This document shows positions 9,246-18,292 of a DNA stretch of 64,000 bases, piece after piece (the first letter of the stretch is position 1; every line of letters begins with the position of its first letter). Location: assembly GCF_001643305.1 (NCBI RefSeq), contig NZ_LSGW01000084.1, positions 1-64,000 on the forward strand. Direction: 5' to 3'. The position numbers and the translations under genes were made by a program. The notes under the pieces were generated by a model. That model was given only the letters and a program-made list of their open reading frames with translations. It searched no databases and was not told the DNA's origin. The stretch is from Aeromonas salmonicida subsp. salmonicida. GTDB lineage: Bacteria; Pseudomonadota; Gammaproteobacteria; Enterobacterales; Aeromonadaceae.

Positions 9246-10376
9246 ATGCTTGGAAAATTATTGAGAAAGACCTGGTTCTGGCTCCTGCTGCTCGGAGCCC
9301 TGCTGGGCGTCGCGGCATTGGGTGTCACCATGACAGTGATGCATAAAACCAGTTCTACCGAGTTCTGCGTCTCCTGCCACTCCATGCAAACCCCGCTGGC
9401 CGAGTATCAGGGCAGCGTCCACTTCCAGAACGTGAAGGGCATCCGGGCCGAGTGTGCAGACTGCCACATCCCCAATGAACCCAGCGCCTATCTGTGGACC
9501 AAGATCCGCGCCGTGAAGGATATCTATCACGAGGCGATCGGCACCCTCGACACCCCTGAAAAATACGAATCGCACAAGCTGCGCATGGCCCAGACAGTGT
9601 GGGACCAGCTCAAGGCCAATGACTCTGCCACCTGCCGCAGCTGCCACAGCTACGCCGCCATGGATATTCTGGCCCAGCGCCCCAATGCCCGGGCCGATCA
9701 CCCGGTCGCCATCAAGGAAGGCCAGACCTGCATCGACTGCCACCGCGGTGTCGCCCACATCATGCCTGACATGAGCGAGCTGGCTGCCGCCGGTGCGAGC
9801 GAGCTGGCCCAGGCTGCCGCCCAGACCCCGGCCAACGTCACCACCCGTTACGCCATCGCCACGGCGCCGCTGTTCCTCGATGCCGCCGCCAAGACAGACG
9901 AAGGCACCCTGATGCCCTCCACCAAGGTGGAAGTACTGGCCAACGAAAATGGCCGTGCCCAGGTGCAGATCGAAGGCTGGCAACAGGACGGCGTGAGCGA
10001 AGTCTTCTACGCCGCTCCCGGCAAGCGGATCCTGAGCGTGCTGGTAGGCGATGCCGCCAAAAAATCCCTGGTCACCGGCCAGAGCGAAACCGACAGCGCC
10101 ACCAACCTCACCTGGCATCAGGTCAAACTGACCGCCTGGGTGGATAAGACCCAGCTCATTGGCGATCAGGGCAAGCTGTGGCAATACGCCTCCACCCTGA
10201 TGTCCAACAACTGCACCGGCTGCCACGGCCTCACGGCGCTGGATCACTTCAATGCCAACCAGTGGATCGGCGTCATCAAGGGGATGGAATCCCGTACCTC
10301 CCTGACCCCGGAACAGGCTCGCATGCTGACCCAATACGTCCAGAAACATGCCAGTGACATGAGCGCGGCGCACTAA
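9246..10376 (+). CDS. torY: Pentaheme c-type cytochrome, TorC/TorY (NapC/NirT) family
   Basis: This membrane-anchored cytochrome passes electrons from menaquinol to a periplasmic terminal reductase. The 376-residue product has an N-terminal anchor (residues 10-32). Four CXXCH heme sites follow in the NapC-like domain (CVSCH 41, CADCH 70, CRSCH about 131, CIDCH about 163). A fifth, CTGCH, lies near 325 in the C-terminal domain that defines the TorC/TorY group. The reductase gene starts 22 bases downstream, so the two form an operon. TorC and TorY cannot be separated with certainty; the choice of torY follows the TorZ-like partner. Confidence 0.85.
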   Translation: MLGKLLRKTWFWLLLLGALLGVAALGVTMTVMHKTSSTEFCVSCHSMQTPLAEYQGSVHFQNVKGIRAECADCHIPNEPSAYLWTKIRAVKDIYHEAIGTLDTPEKYESHKLRMAQTVWDQLKANDSATCRSCHSYAAMDILAQRPNARADHPVAIKEGQTCIDCHRGVAHIMPDMSELAAAGASELAQAAAQTPANVTTRYAIATAPLFLDAAAKTDEGTLMPSTKVEVLANENGRAQVQIEGWQQDGVSEVFYAAPGKRILSVLVGDAAKKSLVTGQSETDSATNLTWHQVKLTAWVDKTQLIGDQGKLWQYASTLMSNNCTGCHGLTALDHFNANQWIGVIKGMESRTSLTPEQARMLTQYVQKHASDMSAAH

Positions 10377-10398
10377 GGCTGGCACAGAGGAAATCGTC

Positions 10399-12879
10399 AT
10401 GACTTTTTTTACCGATAAGAACACCAATCTGTCCCGCCGCAACCTGCTCAAGGGGCTCGGCGCCTGCGCGGCACTGCCGCTGCTCGCCGGCATCTTCCCG
10501 AAGAGTGCGCGGGCCAAGGCCATCAGCACCGCACTGGAGCAGTTCCCGACCCTGGTCCCGGCCCAGAAGGGCATACTGACCGGCGCCCACTGGGGTGCCT
10601 TCGAAGCCATAGTCGAAGATGGCCGCATGGTGCGCGTCCAGCCGGTGGCCGATGATCCGGCGCCGAACGACCTCATCGACATGGCGCCCTACCAGGTCCA
10701 TGCCAAGAACCGCATCAAGTACCCCATGGTACGCAAGAGCTGGCTGGAGCACGGTCCTGGCGCCAGACCCGAGCTGCGCGGCGCCGACGAATGGGTGCGG
10801 GTGAGCTGGGACAAGGCCATCGAACTGGTCGCCGGCGAGATTGGCCGGGTGCAGAGCGACTTCGGCCCGCAGGCGATCCACGCCGGTTCCTACGGCTGGA
10901 AGAGCGTCGGCATGTTCCACAACAGCCGTACCCTGCTGCACCGCCTGATGAACCTGGCCGGTGGTTTCACCGGTTATGCCGGTGACTACTCCGCCGGTGC
11001 CGCCCAGGTGATCATGTCCCACGTCATGGGCTCCATCGAGGTGTATGAGCAGCAGACCGCCTGGCCGAACGTGATCGAACACGCCGAACTGGTGGTGCTG
11101 TGGGGCGTCAACGCCCAGGTGACTCTGAAGAACAGCTGGAACATGCCGGACCACGAGGGTCAGGCCGGCTTCCAGGCGCTGAAGGAGAAGGGTACCCGCA
11201 TCATCAGCATCGATCCCGTCTACAACGAGACCGCCAAGCTGGCCGGGGCCGAGTGGATTGCACCGAACGCCTATACCGACGTGGCCATGATGCTGGGGGT
11301 GGCCCACACCCTGTATACCGAGCAGAAGCACGATCAGGCCTTCCTCGATCGCTACACCAGCGGTTTCGACAAGTTCCTCTCCTACCTGCTGGGCAAGGAC
11401 GACGGCCAGCCGAAGAGCGCCGAGTGGGCGAGCACAGTCTGCGGCGTCGATGCCGCCGTGATCCGTCAGCTGGCCCTCGACATGGCGTCCAAGCGCACCA
11501 TGATCATGGCCGGCTGGGGCATGCAGCGTCAGCATCACGGCGAGCAGCCCAACTGGATGCTGGTAACCCTGGCCGCCATGCTGGGCCAGATCGGCCTGCC
11601 CGGTGGCGGCTACGGCTTCAGCTACCACTACTCCTCCGGCGGCAGCCCCACCACCAAGGGCGGCATACTGGCGGGTATCTCGGCCGGCAATGCACCCAAG
11701 AACAGCCCGGCGCCAATCCCGGTGGCCCGCATCGCCGACTGTCTCGCCAATCCGGGCAAGACCATCGACTTCAACGGCCGTCAGCTCAGCTATCCGGACA
11801 TCAAGCTGGTCTATGTGGCGGGTGGCAACCCCTTCCACCATCATCAGGACACCAACAACCTGCTCAAAGCCTGGCGCAAGCCGCAGACCGTGATAGTCCA
11901 CGAACCCTACTGGACCGCCACCGCCAAGCACGCAGACATAGTGCTGCCGGCCACCACCAGCTATGAGCGCAACGATCTGGAGATGGGGGGCGATTACTCC
12001 CAACGCTACGTGTTCCCCATGCACCAGTGCGTACCGCCCCAGCACGAGTCACGCAACGACTTCGACATCTTCAGCGCCATTGCCACCAAGCTGGGCCTGC
12101 TGGAAGCCTACACCGAAGGCAAGGACGAGATGCTGTGGCTCAAGCAGATGTATGACGGCATGGCCGCCCAAGCCCGTGGCGCGCGGGTGGCGCTGCCGCC
12201 ATTCAACATGTTCTGGGAATCCAACAACTACATCCGCTTCCCCATTCCGGAGGCGAACCGCCAGTGGATCCGTCACGCCGATTTTCGCGAGAATCCCTTG
12301 CTCAACCCGCTCGGCACCCCGTCCGGCAAGATCGAGATCTTCTCCAACACCATCGCCGGCATGGGGTATGCCGACTGCGCCGGCCATCCCAAGTGGTATG
12401 AGCCCAAGGAGTGGGTGAAGAGCGAAACGGCCAGCCGTTATCCGCTGTCGCTCAATACCTCGCACCCGACCCAGCGCCTGCACTCCCAGCTGGACAACAC
12501 GCCGCTGCGAGACAAGTTCGCCATCGCCGATCGGGAGGCCATCCTGATCCACCCGGATGATGCCAAGGCCCGTGGCATTCAGGATGGGGATCTGGTGCGC
12601 GCCTTCAACGATCGCGGCCAGATCCTGGTGGGCGCCCTGGTGTCGAAAGACATACGTCCTGGCGTGGTGCGCATCTGTGAAGGGGCCTGGTTCGACCCGG
12701 CCAAACCGGGCGAGGCGGGGGCCATCTGCAAGAACGGCAACGTCAACTGCCTGACCTTCGACGAGGGCACCTCCAGCCTGGCGCAAGGCAACTGCGGCCA
12801 CATGGCCCAACTGCAGATCGAGAAATACAGGGGTCCGGCACTGGCCAACACCGCTCACGCGGTCCCGGCCAACGGCTGA
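10399..12879 (+). CDS. torZ: Periplasmic molybdopterin trimethylamine-N-oxide / S-oxide reductase (TorA/TorZ family)
   Basis: This is a terminal reductase of anaerobic respiration using bis-MGD molybdenum. The 826-residue product begins with a Tat signal containing SRRNLLKGLG and a hydrophobic stretch ending near ARAK. The segment GDYSAGAAQVI near residue 195 holds the serine expected to bind molybdenum, and VEVYEQQT/IEVYEQQTAWP-type sequence follows. Compared with recalled sequences, stretches such as GSYGWKSVGMFH, MAGWGMQRQ and HHHQDTNNLLKAW look more like TorZ/BisC than TorA. No TorD-like chaperone gene lies next to it. Substrate preference (TMAO, methionine or biotin sulfoxide) is unresolved. 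A hairpin terminator follows. Confidence 0.85.
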   Translation: MTFFTDKNTNLSRRNLLKGLGACAALPLLAGIFPKSARAKAISTALEQFPTLVPAQKGILTGAHWGAFEAIVEDGRMVRVQPVADDPAPNDLIDMAPYQVHAKNRIKYPMVRKSWLEHGPGARPELRGADEWVRVSWDKAIELVAGEIGRVQSDFGPQAIHAGSYGWKSVGMFHNSRTLLHRLMNLAGGFTGYAGDYSAGAAQVIMSHVMGSIEVYEQQTAWPNVIEHAELVVLWGVNAQVTLKNSWNMPDHEGQAGFQALKEKGTRIISIDPVYNETAKLAGAEWIAPNAYTDVAMMLGVAHTLYTEQKHDQAFLDRYTSGFDKFLSYLLGKDDGQPKSAEWASTVCGVDAAVIRQLALDMASKRTMIMAGWGMQRQHHGEQPNWMLVTLAAMLGQIGLPGGGYGFSYHYSSGGSPTTKGGILAGISAGNAPKNSPAPIPVARIADCLANPGKTIDFNGRQLSYPDIKLVYVAGGNPFHHHQDTNNLLKAWRKPQTVIVHEPYWTATAKHADIVLPATTSYERNDLEMGGDYSQRYVFPMHQCVPPQHESRNDFDIFSAIATKLGLLEAYTEGKDEMLWLKQMYDGMAAQARGARVALPPFNMFWESNNYIRFPIPEANRQWIRHADFRENPLLNPLGTPSGKIEIFSNTIAGMGYADCAGHPKWYEPKEWVKSETASRYPLSLNTSHPTQRLHSQLDNTPLRDKFAIADREAILIHPDDAKARGIQDGDLVRAFNDRGQILVGALVSKDIRPGVVRICEGAWFDPAKPGEAGAICKNGNVNCLTFDEGTSSLAQGNCGHMAQLQIEKYRGPALANTAHAVPANG

Positions 12880-12900
12880 GTCCACACTCGACCAACAAAA

Positions 12901-12927
12901 ACGGCGCCATCAGGCGCCGTTTTTTAT
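12901..12927 (+). terminator. Rho-independent terminator after the reductase gene
   Basis: ACGGCGCC, loop ATCA, GGCGCCGT, then a T run forms a classical terminator immediately after the torY-torZ-like operon. Confidence 0.9.
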
Positions 12928-12956
12928 TGCTGTCAATTTGCTATGGCAGTGGTGAC

Positions 12957-13418
12957 TCAGAAGTCGCCTTCCTGCATATACTCTTCCGCGCACTCCACCA
13001 GCTGGGGCCAGAGCTCTTCCGGCACCCAGGCGTCCGGGTCATCTTCGTCGCCGTCGTACTGGGTCCAGAAGTAGCGGCGCAGGCCGGCGGCGAAGTCATC
13101 GCTGACTTCGGCCAGCTCGGAGAGCGGCCCCAGCCAGGCGATACGGCGCAGGCCGGAGGCGAGATCGTTGAGCGCATCCATCAGGCCGCGATCGTCTCTG
13201 ATCTGCTCCACCAGCAGGGTGAAGCGCTCGCGGGCGCTGGCAACTTCGTCTTCATCCAGCTCGCCTGCATCGGCCAGCAGATCGATGAAATCTTCCAGCA
13301 GGAATGCGATCAGGCTATCTCTGTCTTCAAACCACTGAAGCTGTGCCCCCTTGATCCCCAACACGGAGGAATCGAACGAGTCATCAAGGTGACATAGTGC
13401 CCATGGATCGTCTGTCAT
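12957..13418 (-). CDS. Acidic conserved hypothetical protein, 153 residues
   Basis: The function is unknown to me. The product is strongly acidic and tryptophan-containing, predicted helical, with no signal peptide or membrane segment, so it is probably cytoplasmic. The middle (residues 40-110) looks like amphipathic helices and the tail is rich in Asp and Glu (YDGDEDDPDAW). It begins MTDDPWALCHLDD at 13418 and ends EEYMQEGDF. It lies convergent to the reductase gene and downstream of the PhoQ-like kinase relic, with no shared operon signal. Codon use resembles its neighbours, so I accept it as a real gene. Confidence 0.75.
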   Translation of the reverse strand: MTDDPWALCHLDDSFDSSVLGIKGAQLQWFEDRDSLIAFLLEDFIDLLADAGELDEDEVASARERFTLLVEQIRDDRGLMDALNDLASGLRRIAWLGPLSELAEVSDDFAAGLRRYFWTQYDGDEDDPDAWVPEELWPQLVECAEEYMQEGDF

Positions 13419-13454
13419 TGCTACCCTTCCTCAGGCTTAAACAAGTGTCTTATC

Positions 13455-13532
13455 TTATGCCTGACCCTCCCCCCTTGCCACCTTGGGCAGTGAAGGGACG
13501 CGGCCAGACCACCACAATTCCATCCGCCCCAT
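13455..13532 (-). pseudogene. Ghost tail: diverged second copy of the kinase gene 3' end
   Basis: On the minus strand this stretch can be read as MGRMEL, then after a 1-base insertion GGLAAS, then after a 1-base loss SLPKVARGEGQA and stop. The real kinase ends MGRAELGGLAAS-LSLPKVARVES. The bases GCCACCTTGGGCAGTGA are identical in both copies, as is GCCAGACCACC. It lies about 18 bases beyond the kinase stop. It is best explained as the leftover end of another allele. Confidence 0.75.
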
Positions 13533-13549
13533 AACAGGGCTGATAATAT

Positions 13550-14899
13550 CTAGCTCTCTACCCTGGCCACCTTGGGCAGTGACAGAGACGCAGCCAGACC
13601 ACCCAACTCCGCCCGACCCATGATGAGGTTGCCTCGATAGGCCTCGGCCAGATCGGAGACTATGTTGAGGCCGAGCCCCGAGCCCGGCACCTTCTCGTCG
13701 AACCGTACCCCGCGCAACACCGCCTTGGCGATCTGATCCTCGCTCATGCCGGGGCCGTCATCCTCGATGCGCAGCGTGATCCAGCCCCCCAGCTCGGCGC
13801 TGGAAATACGCAACTGACCGGCCGACCACTTGTAGGCGTTCTCCAGCAAGTTGCCCACCATCTCGTCGAAGTCCTGCTCCTCCACCCCGACCGCCAGATT
13901 GGCCGGCACCTGCAGATCCACCTCCTTGCCCGGATAGAGACGGGAGAAGGCGCGGCAGATGTACTCCACACGTGCCCGCACCGGAGTCGACACCCCGAGG
14001 ATCTTGGCGGCGCCGGTCACCCGCGCCTTGCCGAGGTGATAGTCGATGTGGCGCTGGATCTGGTCGAGCTGCTCGCCGATGGCGGCTTGATCCTCCGGCG
14101 ACAACTGGGCCACCTGATTGCGCATTATGCTGAGCGGCGTCTTGAGGGCGTGAGCCAGATTACCGGTATGGGAGCGGGCTCGCTGCAGCAGCTCGCTGTA
14201 GTGGTGCAGCAGGCGGTTGATGTCTTCCACCAGCGGCTGTATCTCCAGCGGATAACGCAGCCGGAATCCCTCCTGATGCCCCTGATGTACCCGTCCCAGT
14301 TCGCGGCGCAGCAGATGCAGCGGACGCAGACCATAGACGATCTGGAACATGAAGCCCAGCACCAGACCCGTGGCGGCGAAGCCGAGGCCCAGGAACAGGC
14401 TGATGCGGGTCTTCTTGAGGGTCTGGGTCAAGGCGCTGCTGTCCTTGGCCATCACCAGAGTAAACGTCCGATCCGACCCGGGCAGCAGCACGGTACGCGT
14501 CATGATGAGCAGGGGCTCCTTGTTGGGTCCCCTGCCGACAAACAGATCCGGATCGCCGAACGCCGACTTCAGACCCTGCACCTTGAGGTGCACATCCCAC
14601 AGGGATCGCGAGCGGCTGACCACCTCATCCCCCAGCTCCAGCAGCCAGTAGTAGCCGGAATAGGGTTGACGAAAGCGGGGGTCGGCCATGGGTTCGGTGA
14701 CGATGGGCAGGCCGTCTGGCTGGATCTCGAGGCGGGAGAGCAGATCGTAGAGCTGCAGGCGCAGGCCGTCAGCTTCCGCCTCTTGCCAGTAGTTGCGCAT
14801 CATGGTCTGCAGGCTGAAACCTGTGGCAAACAGGAAGAGACCGCACCAGACCAGCGCTATGACTACCAGCCGCCCCCGCAGGGTCCTGACCAGCCTCAT
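13550..14899 (-). CDS. Sensor histidine kinase, PhoQ-like
   Basis: This inner-membrane kinase pairs with the response regulator 37 bases upstream. The 449-residue product has a first membrane segment at about residues 10-30, a periplasmic sensor region to about 165, and a second segment near 168-190 followed by a HAMP-like linker. The H box is NLAHALKTPLSIM near 248 (PhoQ-type HSLKTPL). The N box is NLLENAYKWS near 352 and the G boxes are DDGPGM and GSGLGLNI. The kinase core resembles E. coli PhoQ. The ligand is unknown; Mg2+ or cationic peptides are possible by analogy. A decayed copy of its C-terminal coding end lies just downstream. Confidence 0.88.
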   Translation of the reverse strand: MRLVRTLRGRLVVIALVWCGLFLFATGFSLQTMMRNYWQEAEADGLRLQLYDLLSRLEIQPDGLPIVTEPMADPRFRQPYSGYYWLLELGDEVVSRSRSLWDVHLKVQGLKSAFGDPDLFVGRGPNKEPLLIMTRTVLLPGSDRTFTLVMAKDSSALTQTLKKTRISLFLGLGFAATGLVLGFMFQIVYGLRPLHLLRRELGRVHQGHQEGFRLRYPLEIQPLVEDINRLLHHYSELLQRARSHTGNLAHALKTPLSIMRNQVAQLSPEDQAAIGEQLDQIQRHIDYHLGKARVTGAAKILGVSTPVRARVEYICRAFSRLYPGKEVDLQVPANLAVGVEEQDFDEMVGNLLENAYKWSAGQLRISSAELGGWITLRIEDDGPGMSEDQIAKAVLRGVRFDEKVPGSGLGLNIVSDLAEAYRGNLIMGRAELGGLAASLSLPKVARVES

Positions 14900-14936
14900 T
14901 CACCGCACCCTGGCAGTGGTTGCATCAAGGCCCGAC

Positions 14937-15593
14937 TCATTCGTTGATCCGGTATCCAAGGCCACGCACAGTCTCAATGAGATCGGCGTGGGTCTTCTTG
15001 CGGATCCGGCCGATGAAGACTTCGACGGTATTGGAGTCGCGGTCAAAATCCTGGGCATAGATGTGGTCGATCAGCTCGCTGCGCGACACCACCTTGCCCC
15101 TGTGCTGCATCAGGTAGCCCAGCACCCGAAATTCATGGGCGGTGAGCTTGATGGGGGTGCCTTCGTACCAGACCTGAGAGGCCGCCATGTCGAGCCGCAC
15201 TCCGCCGATCTCCAGGATCGAACTGGCATTGCCCGCCGCCCGCCGCACCAGCGCCTGCACCCGCGCCACCAGCTCGGCCACCTGGAACGGCTTCGTGAGG
15301 TAATCGTCGGCACCGGCATTGAGCCCTTCAATCTTCTCGTGCAGCTGGCCGCGGGCGGTCAGCACCAACACAGGGGTATCTATCCCCTTGCTGCGCCACT
15401 CTTTCAGCACGCTCAGTCCATCGCGACCCGGCAGGCCGAGATCCAGGATGATGGCGTCATAAGGCTCGGTCTCGCCGAGAAAGCCGGCCTCGTTGCCATC
15501 GTGGCAAAGGTCGGTCACGAAACCGGACAGACGCAGCTGTTCGGCCAGCTGGCCCGCCAGGGTCTTCTCATCTTCAACTATCAGAATTCGCAT
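14937..15593 (-). CDS. OmpR/PhoP-family response regulator
   Basis: The 218-residue product has a receiver domain (acidic pocket VEDE at 6-9, phospho-acceptor Asp51 in ILDLGLPGRDG, Lys101 in TKPF). A winged-helix DNA-binding domain follows (LTAHEFRVLGYL near 150, VRGLGYRINE at the end). It resembles PhoP and the Vibrio CarR/VprA regulators. It is transcribed first, followed by its kinase. A PepSY-domain gene ends 107 bases upstream on the same strand and another PepSY gene diverges from that one, so the four genes are a plausible signalling unit. Targets cannot be told from sequence; PhoP or CarR function is inferred. Confidence 0.88.
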   Translation of the reverse strand: MRILIVEDEKTLAGQLAEQLRLSGFVTDLCHDGNEAGFLGETEPYDAIILDLGLPGRDGLSVLKEWRSKGIDTPVLVLTARGQLHEKIEGLNAGADDYLTKPFQVAELVARVQALVRRAAGNASSILEIGGVRLDMAASQVWYEGTPIKLTAHEFRVLGYLMQHRGKVVSRSELIDHIYAQDFDRDSNTVEVFIGRIRKKTHADLIETVRGLGYRINE

Positions 15594-15699
15594 AAATGGG
15601 TATCCAAAGCAGGGTTACTCTTGCGTCAACGGAGATGGGAGGGTTGAACAGTTGTGCCGGATTGTCAGTTTGGAGCCCAACCTGGCACCCACCCAAAGG

Positions 15700-16032
15700 T
15701 CAATCTTCCTCTTGCGGCGGGCGTGGCTCGAACAGCCGCTCGAGATGGTGGCCCTTGAGCCACACCATCTCCAGGTTGTCGGCGCGATAGCCGACCTTGA
15801 TGACGCTGTTCTCGCTGTCGATGAGCTTGAGCTCATACAGCCAGATGCCATCCTCTTCCCCCAGGTCGACGCGTAGCACGCGCACCGGCAGGAGGGAGGC
15901 CACCTCCATCACCTCATGAAAGGGCCTGACCCGACCCTCGCTGACAGCTTGTTGCAGCAAGGCCTCGTTCGGCGTGGTCGCCTGCGCCATCACGGGCAGC
16001 AGCAACCCAAGCAGAGACAGGGCTCTATTCAT
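15700..16032 (-). CDS. Periplasmic PepSY-like small protein
   Basis: The 110-residue product has a signal peptide (MNRALSLLGLLLPVMAQA, cleavage near 18). A single PepSY-like domain follows, with the pattern VRVLRVDL...IWLYELKLID, then VGYRADNLEMV. PepSY proteins often sit beside two-component genes and may bind or inhibit periplasmic partners. It precedes the response regulator on the same strand with a 106-base gap. A ribosome site GGAG lies upstream of the ATG at 16032. The role is unknown. Confidence 0.75.
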   Translation of the reverse strand: MNRALSLLGLLLPVMAQATTPNEALLQQAVSEGRVRPFHEVMEVASLLPVRVLRVDLGEEDGIWLYELKLIDSENSVIKVGYRADNLEMVWLKGHHLERLFEPRPPQEED

Positions 16033-16095
16033 GGGTGATTCATCTCCAAAAACCTAACATAATGCCGTTTATAGTCTGCCAGCCATGAATCCGGA

Positions 16096-16344
16096 ATGAA
16101 TATGATCCCACGCAGTTTCCTGCTGATCCTTTGCCTTTTCTCCACCCTTGGCTGGGCGGCCCAGGCGCGTCTCGACATGCCGGCGCTGGTCAAGTTGTTG
16201 TTGGCCCAAGGGTACCACGACATTCGGGAAGTGGAGCTGGAAGGGGATAAATTCGAGGTAGAAACCCTGGATGCCGACGAACAGCGAGTGCAGTTGCTGG
16301 TCGATGCCTACACGGGCGACATCACCAAAAAAGAGGCCGATTAG
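16096..16344 (+). CDS. Periplasmic PepSY-domain protein, 82 residues
   Basis: The product has a short signal peptide (cleavage near WAAQA, residue 23) and then a PepSY pattern: LVKLLLAQGYHDIREVELEGDKFEVE...VDAYTGDI. This ends at the typical D-x-x-G-x-I motif, so it is essentially a single exported PepSY unit. It diverges from the other PepSY gene with 63 bases between them, so both may be controlled from one regulatory region, perhaps by the adjacent regulator. The start may be at 16096 or 16102; the second has the better-placed CCGGA. Confidence 0.78.
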   Translation: MNMIPRSFLLILCLFSTLGWAAQARLDMPALVKLLLAQGYHDIREVELEGDKFEVETLDADEQRVQLLVDAYTGDITKKEAD

Positions 16345-16353
16345 GCCTCTTTT
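16329..16353. terminator. Terminator between the PepSY gene and msrQ
   Basis: AAAAGAGGCC, a 5-base loop, GGCCTCTTTT forms a 10-bp stem overlapping the end of the PepSY gene. Flanking A and T tracts allow use on both strands. Confidence 0.8.
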
Positions 16354-16391
16354 GCTATGCGAGTTCTGCGCTGTGATGCCTGAGCGGCAAC

Positions 16392-17024
16392 TCACGCCTC
16401 TTTCAGCTTCTGGCGTTGACGCTGACGCCAGGGGCGCAGCAACTTCTCCCGCCGTGGCCATAGCAGAGCACAGGCCAGCAGCAGGTAGATGAGCGGCTCC
16501 TGCCAGCCACTCTTCACCGACCACCAATAGTGCACCGGCACCAGCAGGGCAACGGCATAGATCCAGTTGTGCAACTTCTGCCAGGCCGGCCCCATAACCC
16601 GCAGCAGGGCAGGGATAGAGGTCAGACTGAGCGCCGCCAGCAACAAGAGCGCCACTGCCCCCACCAGTATGTAGCTGCGCTTCACCAGCTCGCCGCCAAT
16701 AAGCCTCCAGTCGAATTGCAGATCCAGCCCCAGCCACACCATAAAGTGCAACCCGGCCCAGGCCGCGCACCAGAGCCCGAGAGGGCGGCGCAGCTTGATG
16801 AGCTGCCCCTGCCGCCAGCGCTTGGCGAGCGGTGACACCAGCAGGGTGATCAGCAAAAGATTGAGCGCCCCCTTGCCGAGATAGTGGGTCAAACCCTGCA
16901 CCGGGTCCCCCCCCAGCAACCCGGCTGGCAAGGCATACCCCAGCCAGAGCAGAAAGCCGAGAGAACCCAGATGCACCAGCACTCGCAGGCTCTTGATGTG
17001 AACCGCTGTCAGTCTCAGTACCAT
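16392..17024 (-). CDS. msrQ: Heme-binding membrane subunit MsrQ of the methionine sulfoxide reductase system
   Basis: MsrQ (YedZ) is an inner-membrane b-type cytochrome that feeds electrons from the respiratory chain to MsrP. The 210-residue product has about six hydrophobic segments and conserved histidines in segments such as [14 protein letters not shown] and [17 protein letters not shown], suited to heme ligation. Its ATG at 17024 overlaps the msrP stop by 10 bases, indicating translational coupling. The C-terminus is a short basic tail. Confidence 0.94.
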   Translation of the reverse strand: MVLRLTAVHIKSLRVLVHLGSLGFLLWLGYALPAGLLGGDPVQGLTHYLGKGALNLLLITLLVSPLAKRWRQGQLIKLRRPLGLWCAAWAGLHFMVWLGLDLQFDWRLIGGELVKRSYILVGAVALLLLAALSLTSIPALLRVMGPAWQKLHNWIYAVALLVPVHYWWSVKSGWQEPLIYLLLACALLWPRREKLLRPWRQRQRQKLKEA

Positions 17025-18019
17025 TGTCTCAGATCCATTCCCTGATAGAGCGAGGCCACCTCGTCGGCATAACCGTTGAACATCAGGGTAGGCTGACGCT
17101 TGGCACCGAAGATGCCACCCTCCCCGATGAAGCGCTCGCTGGCCTGACTCCAGCGCGGGTGATCCACCTCCGGGTTGACGTTGGCGTAGAAGCCATATTC
17201 GTTCGATGCCAGCAGATTCCAGGTGGTCGGTGGCATCTCTTCCACCAGCCGGATGGAAACTATGCTCTTGATGCTCTTGAAGCCGTACTTCCAGGGCACC
17301 ACCAGCCGTATCGGTGCCCCGTTCTGGGCGGGCAGCGTCTTGCCATAGAGGCCCATCGCCAGGAAGGAGAGCGGGTTCATCGCCTCGTCGATACGCAGCC
17401 CCTCCACATAGGGATAATCTATGCCCCCTCCAAGAGAACGGGATGCCTGCCCCGGCAACTGCTCGGGGTCATAGAGGGTCTCGAAGGCCACGAACTTGGC
17501 GCGACTGGTGGGCTCGGCACGGCGAATGAGCTCCGCCAGACTGATACCGCTCCAGGGCAGCACCATGGACCAGGCCTCTACGCAGCGCAGCCGGTAGATG
17601 CGCTCCTCCAGCTCTGTCTTGTTGATGAGGTCCCACACATCCAGGGTGAAGGGCTTGGCCACCTCCCCCTCTACCCGCAATTGCCAAGGCTCGGGCTTGA
17701 GGTAGTGAGCATTGCGGGCCGGGTCCCCCTTGTCGGTACCCAGCTCATAGAAGTTGTTGTGGGTGGTGGCCTTCTCCTCCGGGGTGATGATCACGCCCTC
17801 AGGTCTGGCGGCGGCACGAATGTTGAGCGGTCTGGTCGATGCGGCAGGTGCCGGTTTGTCGGCGGAGAAGAGGTCAAGCACGCCAGCCTGAGCGGGAAAC
17901 GCCAGGGTGGCGGCCCCCAGCCCCAACCCTTTCAGGATAAGGCGGCGATCCTGATAGACGGCTTCCGGGGTAACATCCTGTTCGGTGGGATGATGAGAAG
18001 AACGGCGCTTGATCAACAT
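17015..18019 (-). CDS. msrP: Periplasmic protein-methionine-sulfoxide reductase catalytic subunit MsrP
   Basis: MsrP (YedY) is a molybdopterin enzyme that repairs oxidised methionines in periplasmic proteins. The 334-residue product has a Tat signal with [14 protein letters not shown] near residues 25-38. The molybdenum-binding cysteine lies in [15 protein letters not shown] near 143. The tail [24 protein letters not shown] is the family C-terminal region in shortened form. It is followed by msrQ with overlapping frames. A 31-residue membrane peptide gene lies 71 bases upstream on the same strand. Confidence 0.95.
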   Translation of the reverse strand: MLIKRRSSHHPTEQDVTPEAVYQDRRLILKGLGLGAATLAFPAQAGVLDLFSADKPAPAASTRPLNIRAAARPEGVIITPEEKATTHNNFYELGTDKGDPARNAHYLKPEPWQLRVEGEVAKPFTLDVWDLINKTELEERIYRLRCVEAWSMVLPWSGISLAELIRRAEPTSRAKFVAFETLYDPEQLPGQASRSLGGGIDYPYVEGLRIDEAMNPLSFLAMGLYGKTLPAQNGAPIRLVVPWKYGFKSIKSIVSIRLVEEMPPTTWNLLASNEYGFYANVNPEVDHPRWSQASERFIGEGGIFGAKRQPTLMFNGYADEVASLYQGMDLRQWY

Positions 18020-18090
18020 GGAAAAACTCCCGGGGCTATGAGGGTAACAACCATAAGACCTGCCCCGGCCGAGTTTTATTTCACGAAAAT

Positions 18091-18186
18091 TTACATGAGC
18101 TGGTAAAGGGGCAGAGCCTTGGCCATGGTTCCGACCAGGAACAATGCTACGAATACCAGCAGAGGAACGATCACATTTGGCGCCAT
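18091..18186 (-). CDS. 31-residue single-span membrane peptide upstream of msrP
   Basis: This small reading frame encodes [19 protein letters not shown] followed by [12 protein letters not shown]. That gives one hydrophobic span (about residues 5-20) and a short polar tail. A ribosome site GGAG precedes the ATG at 18186. It is on the same strand as msrPQ with a 71-base gap, so it may belong to that transcript. I do not recognise a family. Good ribosome-site spacing, a hydrophobic composition and a clean stop argue that it is real, but the size makes this uncertain. Confidence 0.55.
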   Translation of the reverse strand: MAPNVIVPLLVFVALFLVGTMAKALPLYQLM

Positions 18187-18292
18187 CAGACTCACTCCAT
18201 GAGCAGGACAGGGCCCATAACTATGGTGCAGGGTCGAGCACGCCTCCAATGAATTTTTTTCGCGAGCGCAAGCGTATTCCTGAGTTGAAATG

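Noticed and set aside
10276..12045. 589-codon minus-strand frame opposite the molybdoenzyme gene
   Set aside because: Gly/His-rich antisense shadow of a well-supported gene.
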